Positions 32,301-40,600 of a stretch of DNA of 64,000 nt are shown piece by piece; the stretch's first letter is position 1, and every line of letters starts with the position of its first letter. The position numbers and the translations under genes were made by a program. The notes below the pieces were generated by a model. The model saw nothing but the letters and a program-made list of their open reading frames with translations. It had not been told where the DNA came from and ran no database searches. The DNA is from Bacteroidaceae bacterium (lineage in GTDB: Bacteria > Bacteroidota > Bacteroidia > Bacteroidales > Bacteroidaceae): NCBI GenBank assembly GCA_017470425.1, contig JAFUYT010000017.1, forward strand, positions 1 to 64,000. Direction: 5' to 3'.

Positions 32301-33645
32301 GGAGGTGACCTGGCAGGATGGCAGCCACGGCCGCTTCATCACCGTCACTGTGCCCGTCGGTTTGCCCGACGGCTCCTCCCTCACCTACACCGCCACCTAC
32401 CACGGCGAGACCTATGAGTTCCATGTCATCGTCAAAGCCGCTTCCTATGGCTATTACGACCTCCTCTCCACGGCGAACGGCTATACCCATATCGATAGCG
32501 AGGCAGCGCTGGTTGAGGCGATGGCGGCGGGTTCCTATTTCGTCATTGCTTCCGACGATGCCGACCTCCTTCTGGGACTGCGCGACGGCGCCCCGATGAA
32601 CGGCAACCGGGCCCTCTTCTACGAGACACCCGCTGACCCCGTGGCGCACCTGAATACGGTGTTTACCCTGGAGGCTTTCGACGGAGGCTATTGTATGCGT
32701 AATATCGATTTCGACGGTCTCCTCCTGCAGACGGAGTGGGACGCTCCCCACAACTGGCGCACCCACGACCAGCCCTATGGCATCAGCTGGGCACGCTTCC
32801 TGCTGCAGAACACAGGCGGTGCCTGGACCATCGAGAACGGCACCTATACCGGCAACTGGCTCGGTCTGTGGACACCCGCCAACGGCTACGTCGCCGGTGA
32901 GGAACTCGCCTGCAATAAGCAGGGCGATGAAATCGGCCATTTTCAGCTCTTCGCCATCTCTCAGGAACGCTTCCATCAGGATTATGTCCGTGCACTCATC
33001 AGCGCTGGCGGTGAGGGCTCCATCGACCTCAGTGCGCTCATCTTCAATCCCGACTTCGCAGGCAACGGCTGGCCGGGCTGGACGGTGACCGGGAGCTGGG
33101 GCAACCAGCGCTTCAACGGTGCTGCCGAGGTGTGGCATAGCACGGGCTTCGAGATGTTCCAGACGCTGAAGGGCCTTCCGGCAGGCCGCTATACCGTCAC
33201 CTGCCAGCTCGTCAACGGTGAAGGAAGGAACACGGGCTACCTCTATGCCACGGCCGCCGGGAAAACCACGAAGGACGTGGTCACCCAGAGCTGTGCCGGC
33301 AGCGACTTCGATGCCGAGCGCGACCGCATGGCCGCCGATGCAGCCTACGGCCTTCTGAGCGTCGATGCCTTCGTGGGTGAGGATGGCGAGCTCCGCTTCG
33401 GCCTGAAGGAGACGACCTCGGGCACTACCTGGCTCGTCTGGGATCACTTCACGCTGACCTATCATGACCCTGCCACCGACGGTATCGGTGAAATTTGGAA
33501 TGGACAGTTGACAATTGAGAATGGGGCTGGTGCGGTGTATGATCTCAGCGGCCGTCGGCTCTTCTCCTCTACTGCCGAAGGGCGGCCGAGGACGCTCCCC
33601 AGAGGGATTTACATCGTGAATGGTCAAAAAGTGCTCGTGAAGTAA
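29323..33645 (+). CDS. Secreted alginate-lyase-like (PL38-type) multidomain protein
   Basis: A 1440-residue exported protein. In order: signal peptide (to about 25); LamG/concanavalin-like domain (about 28-245, DFTLSLYYRVNE, GRWVHFLYRQRGTLGQVFLNG); helical linker; an alginate-lyase-type alpha/alpha toroid (about 340-760: GFRHPGGMVTDEDFARIRQ, YLGQMQESGRDQGHALMALG with the conserved Arg-Asp-His, and DHLGFSTLTHWRP); Ig-like beta domains (about 790-1040); two further beta domains; and the sorting tail from about 1405 (AVYDLSGRR...LPRGIYIVNGQKVLVK). It probably cleaves a uronic-acid polysaccharide; glucuronan or alginate are the known substrates of related lyases. A family 3 unit (WNGQLTIENGAG) sits just before the tail. 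It starts the CAZyme stretch. Confidence 0.82.
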   Translation: MKRISILFALALLAWLSGTSVMAQADEHLRVHLDFANANGKYVSDTETGSGVRAQLVNAAAFEQMGDYGIVNLGNGAGYVNLTATTGRIVRQLEDFTLSLYYRVNESASLSGAGYFLWIFSQVAANTETSGPYIGYRLNAQKVCASVGGWGSEMGPEVGAASEQGRWVHFLYRQRGTLGQVFLNGRLVLSNGAMPVLKETFKSNPAYCWLGRAAFDGDSYLRQTLLYDFRLYDEAITNAEVTQLAAVADRLEETYRYGTPGDFTALAERLGEARLFLASAGTDYADGALGELRDEVNLSVIEIERGRASQTLIDQRLQRLTSALEAAQATAGFALLPTRTFTPEGHGFRHPGGMVTDEDFARIRQALADGDTRIQRAYQILCDNGYSHSDVLTWPVYEIIRGGSTGQNYMNAARGAAMAYQNALRWKISGDDAHARNVVTILMNWARNNKYVGGDTNKSLAAGLYGYGFAQAAEIVRDFDGWSSDEFEEFKRYMLTTWYPVALDFLRRRHDTWLNFRYANLGERPGHYWSNWGLCNALCLMSIGILCDDVHIYNQGVSFYKYDHVGTFNPDRTKLTQILNDGCDEFIGNLVPVMMPDARGPFGYLGQMQESGRDQGHALMALGLAVDICQTGLSQGDDLYAYMDDRIAAGAEFVAASNFGGVDAATLPWKNYNYADCRGTMGAAWLMTGVNTSGSGEWRPYWDRLIGYYEGLRGVKMQYSEAASNLICPDGGGGNYSQNSGGFDHLGFSTLTHWRPMIDAADAITPLSGDIIYKGETLKNQTNLGGLKYTYRVEPTRAIPADGADITLVPQLPEGVEDTGLWQWETGETTRQITVHADRSYVYRVRYTAANGRTSEQSFAIAVAGDAVPDYTVPEITVDGTIYSATEQTVLYGQSVILYLSNSSGWTDDYRWSNGVTGSSILVVPNLTEDRVYTCQYVNQGGYVNECRFTLHVIAARPFMNVGGAQIDGTEALVFAGTEVTLGLTLPPTALPEEVTWQDGSHGRFITVTVPVGLPDGSSLTYTATYHGETYEFHVIVKAASYGYYDLLSTANGYTHIDSEAALVEAMAAGSYFVIASDDADLLLGLRDGAPMNGNRALFYETPADPVAHLNTVFTLEAFDGGYCMRNIDFDGLLLQTEWDAPHNWRTHDQPYGISWARFLLQNTGGAWTIENGTYTGNWLGLWTPANGYVAGEELACNKQGDEIGHFQLFAISQERFHQDYVRALISAGGEGSIDLSALIFNPDFAGNGWPGWTVTGSWGNQRFNGAAEVWHSTGFEMFQTLKGLPAGRYTVTCQLVNGEGRNTGYLYATAAGKTTKDVVTQSCAGSDFDAERDRMAADAAYGLLSVDAFVGEDGELRFGLKETTSGTTWLVWDHFTLTYHDPATDGIGEIWNGQLTIENGAGAVYDLSGRRLFSSTAEGRPRTLPRGIYIVNGQKVLVK
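33494..33527 (+). repeat. Family 3 unit before the sorting tail of the lyase-like protein
   Basis: tggaatggacagttgacaa-type sequence, resembling the ends of the 59-bp element in GH2 and GH78. Translated in frame. Confidence 0.55.
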
Positions 33646-33666
33646 TGTGAGTTGTGCAGAAATGCT

Positions 33667-33674
33667 TATCTTTG
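33667..33674 (+). promoter_or_regulatory. -7 box of the GH51 gene
   Basis: TATCTTTG 28 bases ahead of the ATG at 33702. It rules out the upstream in-frame ATG at 33654, which would lie before the promoter. Confidence 0.7.
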
Positions 33675-33701
33675 CCGCACGAACTAACGAATGAGACGAT
33701 C

Positions 33702-36700
33702 ATGCCTTATCTTATGACCCTTTCCAAGCGGGCAACAGTCCTCGGCGGACTGCTGCTCGCTGTGTGTTTGATGACAGCCCAGGAGACAGCTATCACCTTC
33801 TCCACCGCCCGGCGCGGTCCCGTCATCGGGCCGCTGCACTATGGCATCTTCTACGAGGAGATTAACCATGCGGGCGACGGTGGCCTCTATGCCGAGCTCA
33901 TCCGCAATGGCTCGATGGAGGAGAATGGCAGTAACCCTGACTACTGGTGGCCGGTAGGTACGGCCTCGTTCAGCATCTCCTCGCAGAACCTCCTTAACGG
34001 AGCCCAGAAGCACGCCATGCACCTCAACCTCGCCAAGGCGGGCGACGGCACCCGCAACATCGGCTACTGGGGCATCAACATCGTCCGTGGGCAGAAATAC
34101 CGTGCCTCGTTCTGGCTGCGTGGTGCCGACGGCTGGACGGGCGACGTCACGCTGACGCTGGAGAGCTACGAGGGCGACGACCTGGGCCACGCCACCGTAC
34201 ACGTGGCCGACGGCTCGACATGGCAGAAATATACCGCCGAGATCACGGCCACGGGCAGCTACCAGCTCGGGTGGTTCGCCATCCGCGGCTCGCGTGCGGG
34301 TACTATTTATATCGATTGCGTGAGCCTGATGCCGCCGACGTTCAAGGACCGCGAGAACGGTATGCGGCGCGACCTGGCCGAGAAGCTGGCGGCGCTGCAC
34401 CCGCGCTTCATGCGCTTCCCGGGTGGCTGCTACATCGAGGGTGGCAACCGCTACCAGTGGCGCCACACCGTGGGCCCCGTGGAGGAGCGCTTAGGGCTCT
34501 ACAACAGCCACTGGGGCTACCCCGTCTCCAATGGCATGGGCTTCCATGAGTTCCTGCAGCTGGCCGAGGACCTGGGCGCAGAGCCGCTCTTCGTGGTCAA
34601 CGTGGGCCTCGGCCACGGATGGTACCAGGACTACCAGCACATCGAGGGCTTCATCCAGGAGGCGCTGGACGCGCTGGAGTATGCCAACGGCGACGCTTCC
34701 ACCTTCTGGGGTGCCAAGCGTGTGGCGGCCGGTCACCCCGAGCCCTTCCACCTGCGTATGCTTGAGATAGGCAACGAGAACTACAACTTCCATGCCTCGA
34801 ACAACAGCGACCAGAGCGACCACTACGCCGAGCGCTTCCATCAGTTCCGCACGGCCATCGAGGCACGCTGGCCGGAGGTCGTCTGCATCGGCAACGTGGA
34901 GAGCTGGGGCACCGACGACCCGACGTGGCGCAACCAGTATGCCGTCGATGTCGTTGATGAGCACTACTACCGCTCGCCCGACTGGTTTGCCGCCAACTAC
35001 TACAAGTACGACAACGCCAGCCGCACCAGCCACAAGATCTACAACGGCGAGTACGCCGTGACCTCGGACTTCGGCACCAACGGCACCCTGAAGGCCGCCC
35101 TGGGCGAAGCCATCTACATGGCAGGCATGGAGCGCAACGCCGACGTCTGCGTCATGGCCAGCTATGCCCCCATCTTCATGAACGAGAACGAGGCGCAGTG
35201 GCGGCCCGACATGATCCACTACAACGCCCACTCCTCCTTCGGAACGCCCAGCTACTGGGCACAGCAGATGATGGCCTCCAACGTGGGGCACCAGAACATC
35301 ACCTGGACCGAGACGGGCAACAGCGTAGGGCTCGACGGCGCACGCTTAGGCTTAGGCTCGTGGAACACCGATGTCACCTATTCAAACGTCCGCGTGACCA
35401 CCGCCGACGACACAGAAGTGTTCAACTCTCAACTTTCAACTGCCAACTCTCAACTTTCAACTTACACCTCCCCCGCCACGACCACCGGCACGGCCCATGT
35501 GCTTGACGTCTGCACCGACGACTGCACCATCGAGCTTGACGCCGTGAAGAACTCGGGCGACGAGGGCTTCCTCATCACCTTCGCATACGGCGATGCCAAC
35601 AACTACGTCTGGTGGAACCTCGGCGGATGGAACAACACGCGGCACGGCGTGGAGCAGGCCGTGAACGGCAGCAAGACGACCCTCGCCACCGCTGACGGCA
35701 CCATCCAGACGGGCCAGACCTACCACATCAAGATCGTGCGCAGCGGCCGCACCGCCAAGCTCTATCTCGATGACACGCTCATCCACACCGTCACCCTCTC
35801 CAACGCCACCGGCCAGCGCCTCTACCTCTGCGCCGCCCTCAACGAGGCCGAGGATGCCGCCATCGTGAAGGTCATCAACTACAGCGGCGAGGCCGTGCCC
35901 ACCACCTTCACCTTCGCCGATGCCACCATCAGCGGTGCTGCCGAGGTGCGTGTGATGAGCAACCCCGACAACTACGCCGAGAACTCGATGGAGAACCCCA
36001 TGAACGTGGCCCCGGCGACAGCGTCCGTCGGTTTTGCCGACGGAGCCACCCCCTCCCTCACCTACGACGTCCCCGCCTACTCCCTCTCCGTCCTCACCAT
36101 CCCCCTCTCCAGCGTCAGCCCTGAAGCCCGCCTCCAGCCCGATGGCGACCTGCCCACGCCCGCCGTCAGCTACGACTTCGAAAGCGGCGATGACATCTTT
36201 GAAATGGCCGACGGCAACCATACCTTCTATACGGGCGGCGACGACAAGGGCTATCTCGACCTCGGCAACGAAGCCGCACAGGCCATTGGCACCCTCCTGA
36301 ACGGCGAGGCCTACAGCCTCAGCCTGAACATCCTGGCCAACGGCGGCGGACACCTCAACCAGTTCTGCTGGGCATGGAACGTCAACAACGGCACCACGAA
36401 CTACGCCGGCCTCATCAACCAGGCCAACAACCTCAACTGGTACTTCGAGCGTGTGGCCTCCGGCACCACGAAGGTCAGCTCCCACGCCGGCCTCAGCCAG
36501 CGCACGTGGCACAACGTCACCGTCGTGGCCTCCGAGGGCACGGCCAGCATCTACATCGACGGCGAGCTGCGTGGCAGCAAGACCCTCACGGGCGGCAGCC
36601 TCCGCCTCAACGCGAACACGAAGGCATGGCTCGGACGCAGCCCTTTTGCGGCTGACGCGCGCATGACGGACGTCTTCTTTGATGACTTCACCGTCTATGA

Positions 36701-37652
36701 CTGCGCCCTCACGCCCGCACAGGTGCTCGCTCTCACGCAGGCTGCCACCGCCAAAAGCGCTGACTGTCCCGCCCTGCACCCCGTACCCGATACCGCCCCC
36801 AACGCCGACGCCCTCACCCTCATCGGCGACGGCACAGAGGTCGATATCACAGCCCTCCTCACGAATCCCGACTTTGCCGACGGCAGCAAGGGCTGGGAGG
36901 GCACGCCCTTCAGCGCCGCGCCCGGCACCGTGGCCGAGCATTACAGCCAGCTCTTCGACACCTATCAGGTGTTGCACAACATGCCCGCCGGCAGCTATCG
37001 CCTCTCGTGGCAGGGCTTCTACCGCAACGGTAACATCGCCAATGCCTACCTCCGCCATACTCTCGGCACCGAGGAGGTGGCAGAGGTGTATGCGGTGGCC
37101 CCCTATGATGAGGCCCCCTATAATCCCCCGGTGGGGGATGAAGCCCCCTATAATCCCCCGGTGGGGGATGAAGCCCCCTATGATCCCCCGGTGGGGGATG
37201 TTAATAACGGCAGAGAACCAACGCCCCCCGCCGGGGGGCCATGGGGGGACCCCCTCCTCTCCCTCTACGACGCCTCTGCACCCTACACCTATTCGCCCTA
37301 CACCTACCCCGACAACGTCCAGACGGCCAGCGATGCCTTCGAGGCCGGGCACTATGGGCAGCAGCTCACCTTCACCCTCTCAGAGAGCGCCGATGTCCGC
37401 ATCGGCCTCCGCCATTTCACGCCTACCGTCTATGACTGGGCCTGCGTTGATCACTTCCGCCTCACCTACATCCGTGACCTCGACGGCATAGGACCCACCC
37501 CCGCCCCCTCCCGTGAAGGGAGGGGAGAGGCTGGCGCGGTGTATGACCTCAGTGGTCGGCAGATCACCCCCTCCTCCCCTCGAAAAGGGCGGAAGGAATC
37601 TCTTCCGAAAGGCATCTATCTCATCGGAGGCCAGAAGGTGGCCGTAAGATAA
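33702..37652 (+). CDS. Secreted GH51 alpha-L-arabinofuranosidase, multidomain
   Basis: 1316 residues from the ATG at 33702. After the signal peptide (ending CLMTAQ) come a strand-rich N-terminal domain with a CBM4-like module, then the GH51 barrel. The acid/base is E359 in LEIGNENYNF. The nucleophile is E450 in YNGEYAVTS. RFPGGCYIEGGNRYQW is the usual arabinofuranosidase signature. A LamG-like domain (about 820-1020) and a further carbohydrate-binding-like domain (about 1045-1255) follow. The sorting tail starts AVYDLSGRQ. It removes arabinose from arabinan or arabinoxylan. Three repeat families are inserted in frame: family 3 at 35421-35464, family 2 at 37098-37250, family 1 at 37493-37531. 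Confidence 0.9.
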   Translation: MPYLMTLSKRATVLGGLLLAVCLMTAQETAITFSTARRGPVIGPLHYGIFYEEINHAGDGGLYAELIRNGSMEENGSNPDYWWPVGTASFSISSQNLLNGAQKHAMHLNLAKAGDGTRNIGYWGINIVRGQKYRASFWLRGADGWTGDVTLTLESYEGDDLGHATVHVADGSTWQKYTAEITATGSYQLGWFAIRGSRAGTIYIDCVSLMPPTFKDRENGMRRDLAEKLAALHPRFMRFPGGCYIEGGNRYQWRHTVGPVEERLGLYNSHWGYPVSNGMGFHEFLQLAEDLGAEPLFVVNVGLGHGWYQDYQHIEGFIQEALDALEYANGDASTFWGAKRVAAGHPEPFHLRMLEIGNENYNFHASNNSDQSDHYAERFHQFRTAIEARWPEVVCIGNVESWGTDDPTWRNQYAVDVVDEHYYRSPDWFAANYYKYDNASRTSHKIYNGEYAVTSDFGTNGTLKAALGEAIYMAGMERNADVCVMASYAPIFMNENEAQWRPDMIHYNAHSSFGTPSYWAQQMMASNVGHQNITWTETGNSVGLDGARLGLGSWNTDVTYSNVRVTTADDTEVFNSQLSTANSQLSTYTSPATTTGTAHVLDVCTDDCTIELDAVKNSGDEGFLITFAYGDANNYVWWNLGGWNNTRHGVEQAVNGSKTTLATADGTIQTGQTYHIKIVRSGRTAKLYLDDTLIHTVTLSNATGQRLYLCAALNEAEDAAIVKVINYSGEAVPTTFTFADATISGAAEVRVMSNPDNYAENSMENPMNVAPATASVGFADGATPSLTYDVPAYSLSVLTIPLSSVSPEARLQPDGDLPTPAVSYDFESGDDIFEMADGNHTFYTGGDDKGYLDLGNEAAQAIGTLLNGEAYSLSLNILANGGGHLNQFCWAWNVNNGTTNYAGLINQANNLNWYFERVASGTTKVSSHAGLSQRTWHNVTVVASEGTASIYIDGELRGSKTLTGGSLRLNANTKAWLGRSPFAADARMTDVFFDDFTVYDCALTPAQVLALTQAATAKSADCPALHPVPDTAPNADALTLIGDGTEVDITALLTNPDFADGSKGWEGTPFSAAPGTVAEHYSQLFDTYQVLHNMPAGSYRLSWQGFYRNGNIANAYLRHTLGTEEVAEVYAVAPYDEAPYNPPVGDEAPYNPPVGDEAPYDPPVGDVNNGREPTPPAGGPWGDPLLSLYDASAPYTYSPYTYPDNVQTASDAFEAGHYGQQLTFTLSESADVRIGLRHFTPTVYDWACVDHFRLTYIRDLDGIGPTPAPSREGRGEAGAVYDLSGRQITPSSPRKGRKESLPKGIYLIGGQKVAVR
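35421..35464 (+). repeat. Family 3 tandem repeat inside GH51
   Basis: Four units of tcaactctcaacttt type, translated as NSQLSTANSQLST in a loop after the catalytic barrel. Confidence 0.8.
37098..37250 (+). repeat. Family 2 element with three tandem 30-bp units inside GH51
   Basis: Three exact or near-exact 30-bp units (37111-37200), each with taatcccccggtggggga, followed after a spacer by cgccccccgccggggggcc. They are translated as repeated APYNPPVGDE. Confidence 0.9.
37493..37531 (+). repeat. Family 1 palindromic element before the GH51 sorting tail
   Basis: Core ccctcccgtgaagggaggg, translated as PTPAPSREGRGEAG directly before AVYDLSGR. Confidence 0.8.
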
Positions 37653-37698
37653 AAAAAGACCGATTCCATCGAACCAAACCGCGAAATACCTGAACCCT

Positions 37699-40600
37699 AT
37701 GAGAACCTACCTGCGAACCCTCGCGCTGTCACTGGCGTGGTTGCTGATGAACGTGGCAACCGTCGCCCAGACCTGGACCGCCTCTGCCCCTGCGTCCGGC
37801 ACCTTCTATCTTTATAATGTCGGCAACGACGGCTTCCTGCGTGGCGCGAATGACTGGAGCACGCGCGCCTCCCTCACCCGTCAGGGCGGCATCCCTGTGA
37901 CGCTGTCAGCGGGCACGGGTGACGGCGTCTATTACCTCTCCACCTCCCCGACCTACAACGGCCTCTTCCTGGGCTACGACGGCTACGTCGATGTCGCCAA
38001 GAGCGGGAAGTACACCGCCTGGCGCTTCATCGCCGTGGAGGGTGAGGAGAACACCTTCCTCCTGCAGGCCACGGCCAACAACCAGTATCTCGTGGGCAAC
38101 GACAGCGACCCCACCAAGACCACGGTGACCGCGACGGAACCCGCCACGGCGCTGGGCTACTGGCGGCTGGCATCGCGCGAGGCGCTGCTGGCGGCCTTCG
38201 GCGAGGCCACGCAGGAGTCGCCCGTGGATGCCACCTTCCTCGTCCTCGACCCTTACTTCGGGCGCGTCACCAATGCGGCCGGTCTCTGGAAGGGAACAGC
38301 CTTTACCACCCATAATGGCTATGCTTCCGGAGCCTCGCAGAACTACTGCGTGGAGATGTGGAACACGACCTTTGACAGCTATCAGGAGCTGACGGGACTG
38401 CCCAACGGTGTCTATCGCATGACCGTGCAAGGCTTCTACCGCATGGGCGGCGGAGCCAACGACGCCGCCGCTGCTGCCGCAGCGCGCACGGCTGGCACCG
38501 AGGCGCTGAACGCCAAATACTACCTCAATGCCGTCGAGGCGTCGCTGATGTCCATCTTCGACTCGGAGCTGATGAAAGCCAGCAACTCGGAGTACAACAC
38601 TTCTGCGGCTGTCAGCGTCGGCGGCGTGAACTACTATGTCCCCAATAACCTGTCACGCGCAGCCCGGGCCATGATGCTCGGCGAGTACGTCAACGCACCC
38701 CTGCAGGCAGTGGTCACCGACGGTACGCTGCGCATTGGCGTGCGTAAGAGCGTGGCGAGCAGTCAGGACTGGGCCGCGTGGGACAACATCACGCTGACCT
38801 ACTGTGGCATCGACCTCAGTGCCCTTGTGGAGAGCTATGAGACGCAGCTCGCCGCTGCCAAGGCGCTGCAACCGCAGCTGATGTACGCGGGAATACGCGA
38901 GGCACTCGCGCAGGCCATCGCGGCAGCCGAGACCGACGTGAACACGGGCAGCCAGGCATGGCTCGAGGCCGCCCTCAGCGCCCTCGCCACTGCCATCAGT
39001 CAGGCGCAGGCCAGCATCGACCTTTATCAGACGGCCATCCCCGAGGCCATCGTTGTCGCACAGGGACAATCTACGAGCGAGACGGTGAAGAGCGCATTAC
39101 AGACGAAGTACGAGGAAGGCGCCTACGCCGATGTGGCCGCTGTCTATGCCATCTATCAGAGCCTTGAGGCGGCTGCCCTCGGGACGGCTCCCGGCACTGA
39201 CTACACCTCCCTGATCATCAACGCGGGCTTCGAGCTGGGCAACACCGTGGGGTGGAGCTTCGAGCACGCGGGTTCCGACATGGGGGCCTTCTCCACCACC
39301 AACGACACCTACCTCTACTCCGGCACCGAAGGGGCTTACCTCTTCAACACCTGGACGAAGGGCATCAGCACCCTCGACCTCTACCAGACCGTCAGCGGTC
39401 TGCCTGCCGGCTACTACACCCTCTCGGCCGTCGTGGCCAGCTTCGGCGACGGTGCCCCCATCACGATGACGGCCAACGGCAGCCGCGCCAGTGTCTATCC
39501 CACCAATGCCGCCGATGTCGATGGCGAGAAGAAGGTGGGCTACCTGCTGACCGTCGAGGAGGCCTTCGTGGGCAGCGGCGTCCTCCACTTCAAGGTCCAG
39601 AACACCGGCAAGGGGCAGACGCTCTTGAAGGCCGATGCCTTCAAGCTGACCTTTGTGCGGGCCTACGAGCCGCTTGACAACTACCGTGGCCTCGAGCTGG
39701 AGGTCTCGCTGGAGAACGACGAAGTGGCTCTCTATCTGGCGAATACCACCTACACGACCGACGATGTCACCGTCATGGGTGACTACGAGACGGATCCGCT
39801 CTTGCGCTATGACCGCCCTGCCGTCGTTGCCATCCCCGTCCCGGCACAGGAGACGGAGGCCACGCTCTCCGTCAGCACCACCGATGACTTCGCGGCCTCC
39901 ACGCAGTTGACCGTGGCTCCGGGCACTGTGCTCTACGACCTCCCGAACCTCCTTCCCCAGCAGACCTATTATTATAAGGTGGTGGCCGACGAGGCTGTCA
40001 TCGCCGACGGCACCATCCACACGGGTGGCCGCCTGCGCATGATCAAAGCCGATGGAATCGCCAATTTTCGCGATCTTGGTGGTTGGGAGACTGCCGACGG
40101 CAATCGCCTCCGCTACGGCAAGATCTACCGTGGCTCGGAGCTCCGTGCCGGGAAGTTCTATACCGCGTCGGACCGCGACCTCGCCATGCTGAAGGCAGAC
40201 CTCGGCATCGGTGCCGAAGTGGATTTGCGCGAGGATATTGACTTCTTGAACGGCACGATGGGTGCCTCCGCCATCGACGACGCTACCTATTACTATGCCA
40301 ACCTCAACCGTTGGGGCGAGGATGCCCTCAACCTCGACGCGGCCAAGTTCAAGAGCGCCTTCGACCTCGTGCTGGCTGCCCTCCGCGCCGACAAGGCCGC
40401 CTACTTCCACTGCATCTACGGCGCCGACCGCACCGGCTGCTTCGCCTTCCTGCTCGAAGGGCTGCTCGGCCTGCCCGTGGATCAGCTCTACAAGGACTAC
40501 GAACTGACGTCGTTCTCCAGCGCGGGTCTCCGCACGAAAGACGGCATCGACCATAAGATACAGTACATCAGCGCGCTGCAGGGCACCACGCTACAGGAGA

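Noticed and set aside
37111-37200. CRISPR-like array
   Set aside because: Three adjacent 30-bp units without spacers, inside a protein-coding frame. It is a tandem duplication of a palindromic element.
32029-40554. Several long minus-strand frames under the lyase-like, GH51 and phosphatase-like genes
   Set aside because: They mirror strongly biased GC third positions of the plus-strand genes and contain no recognisable domain.
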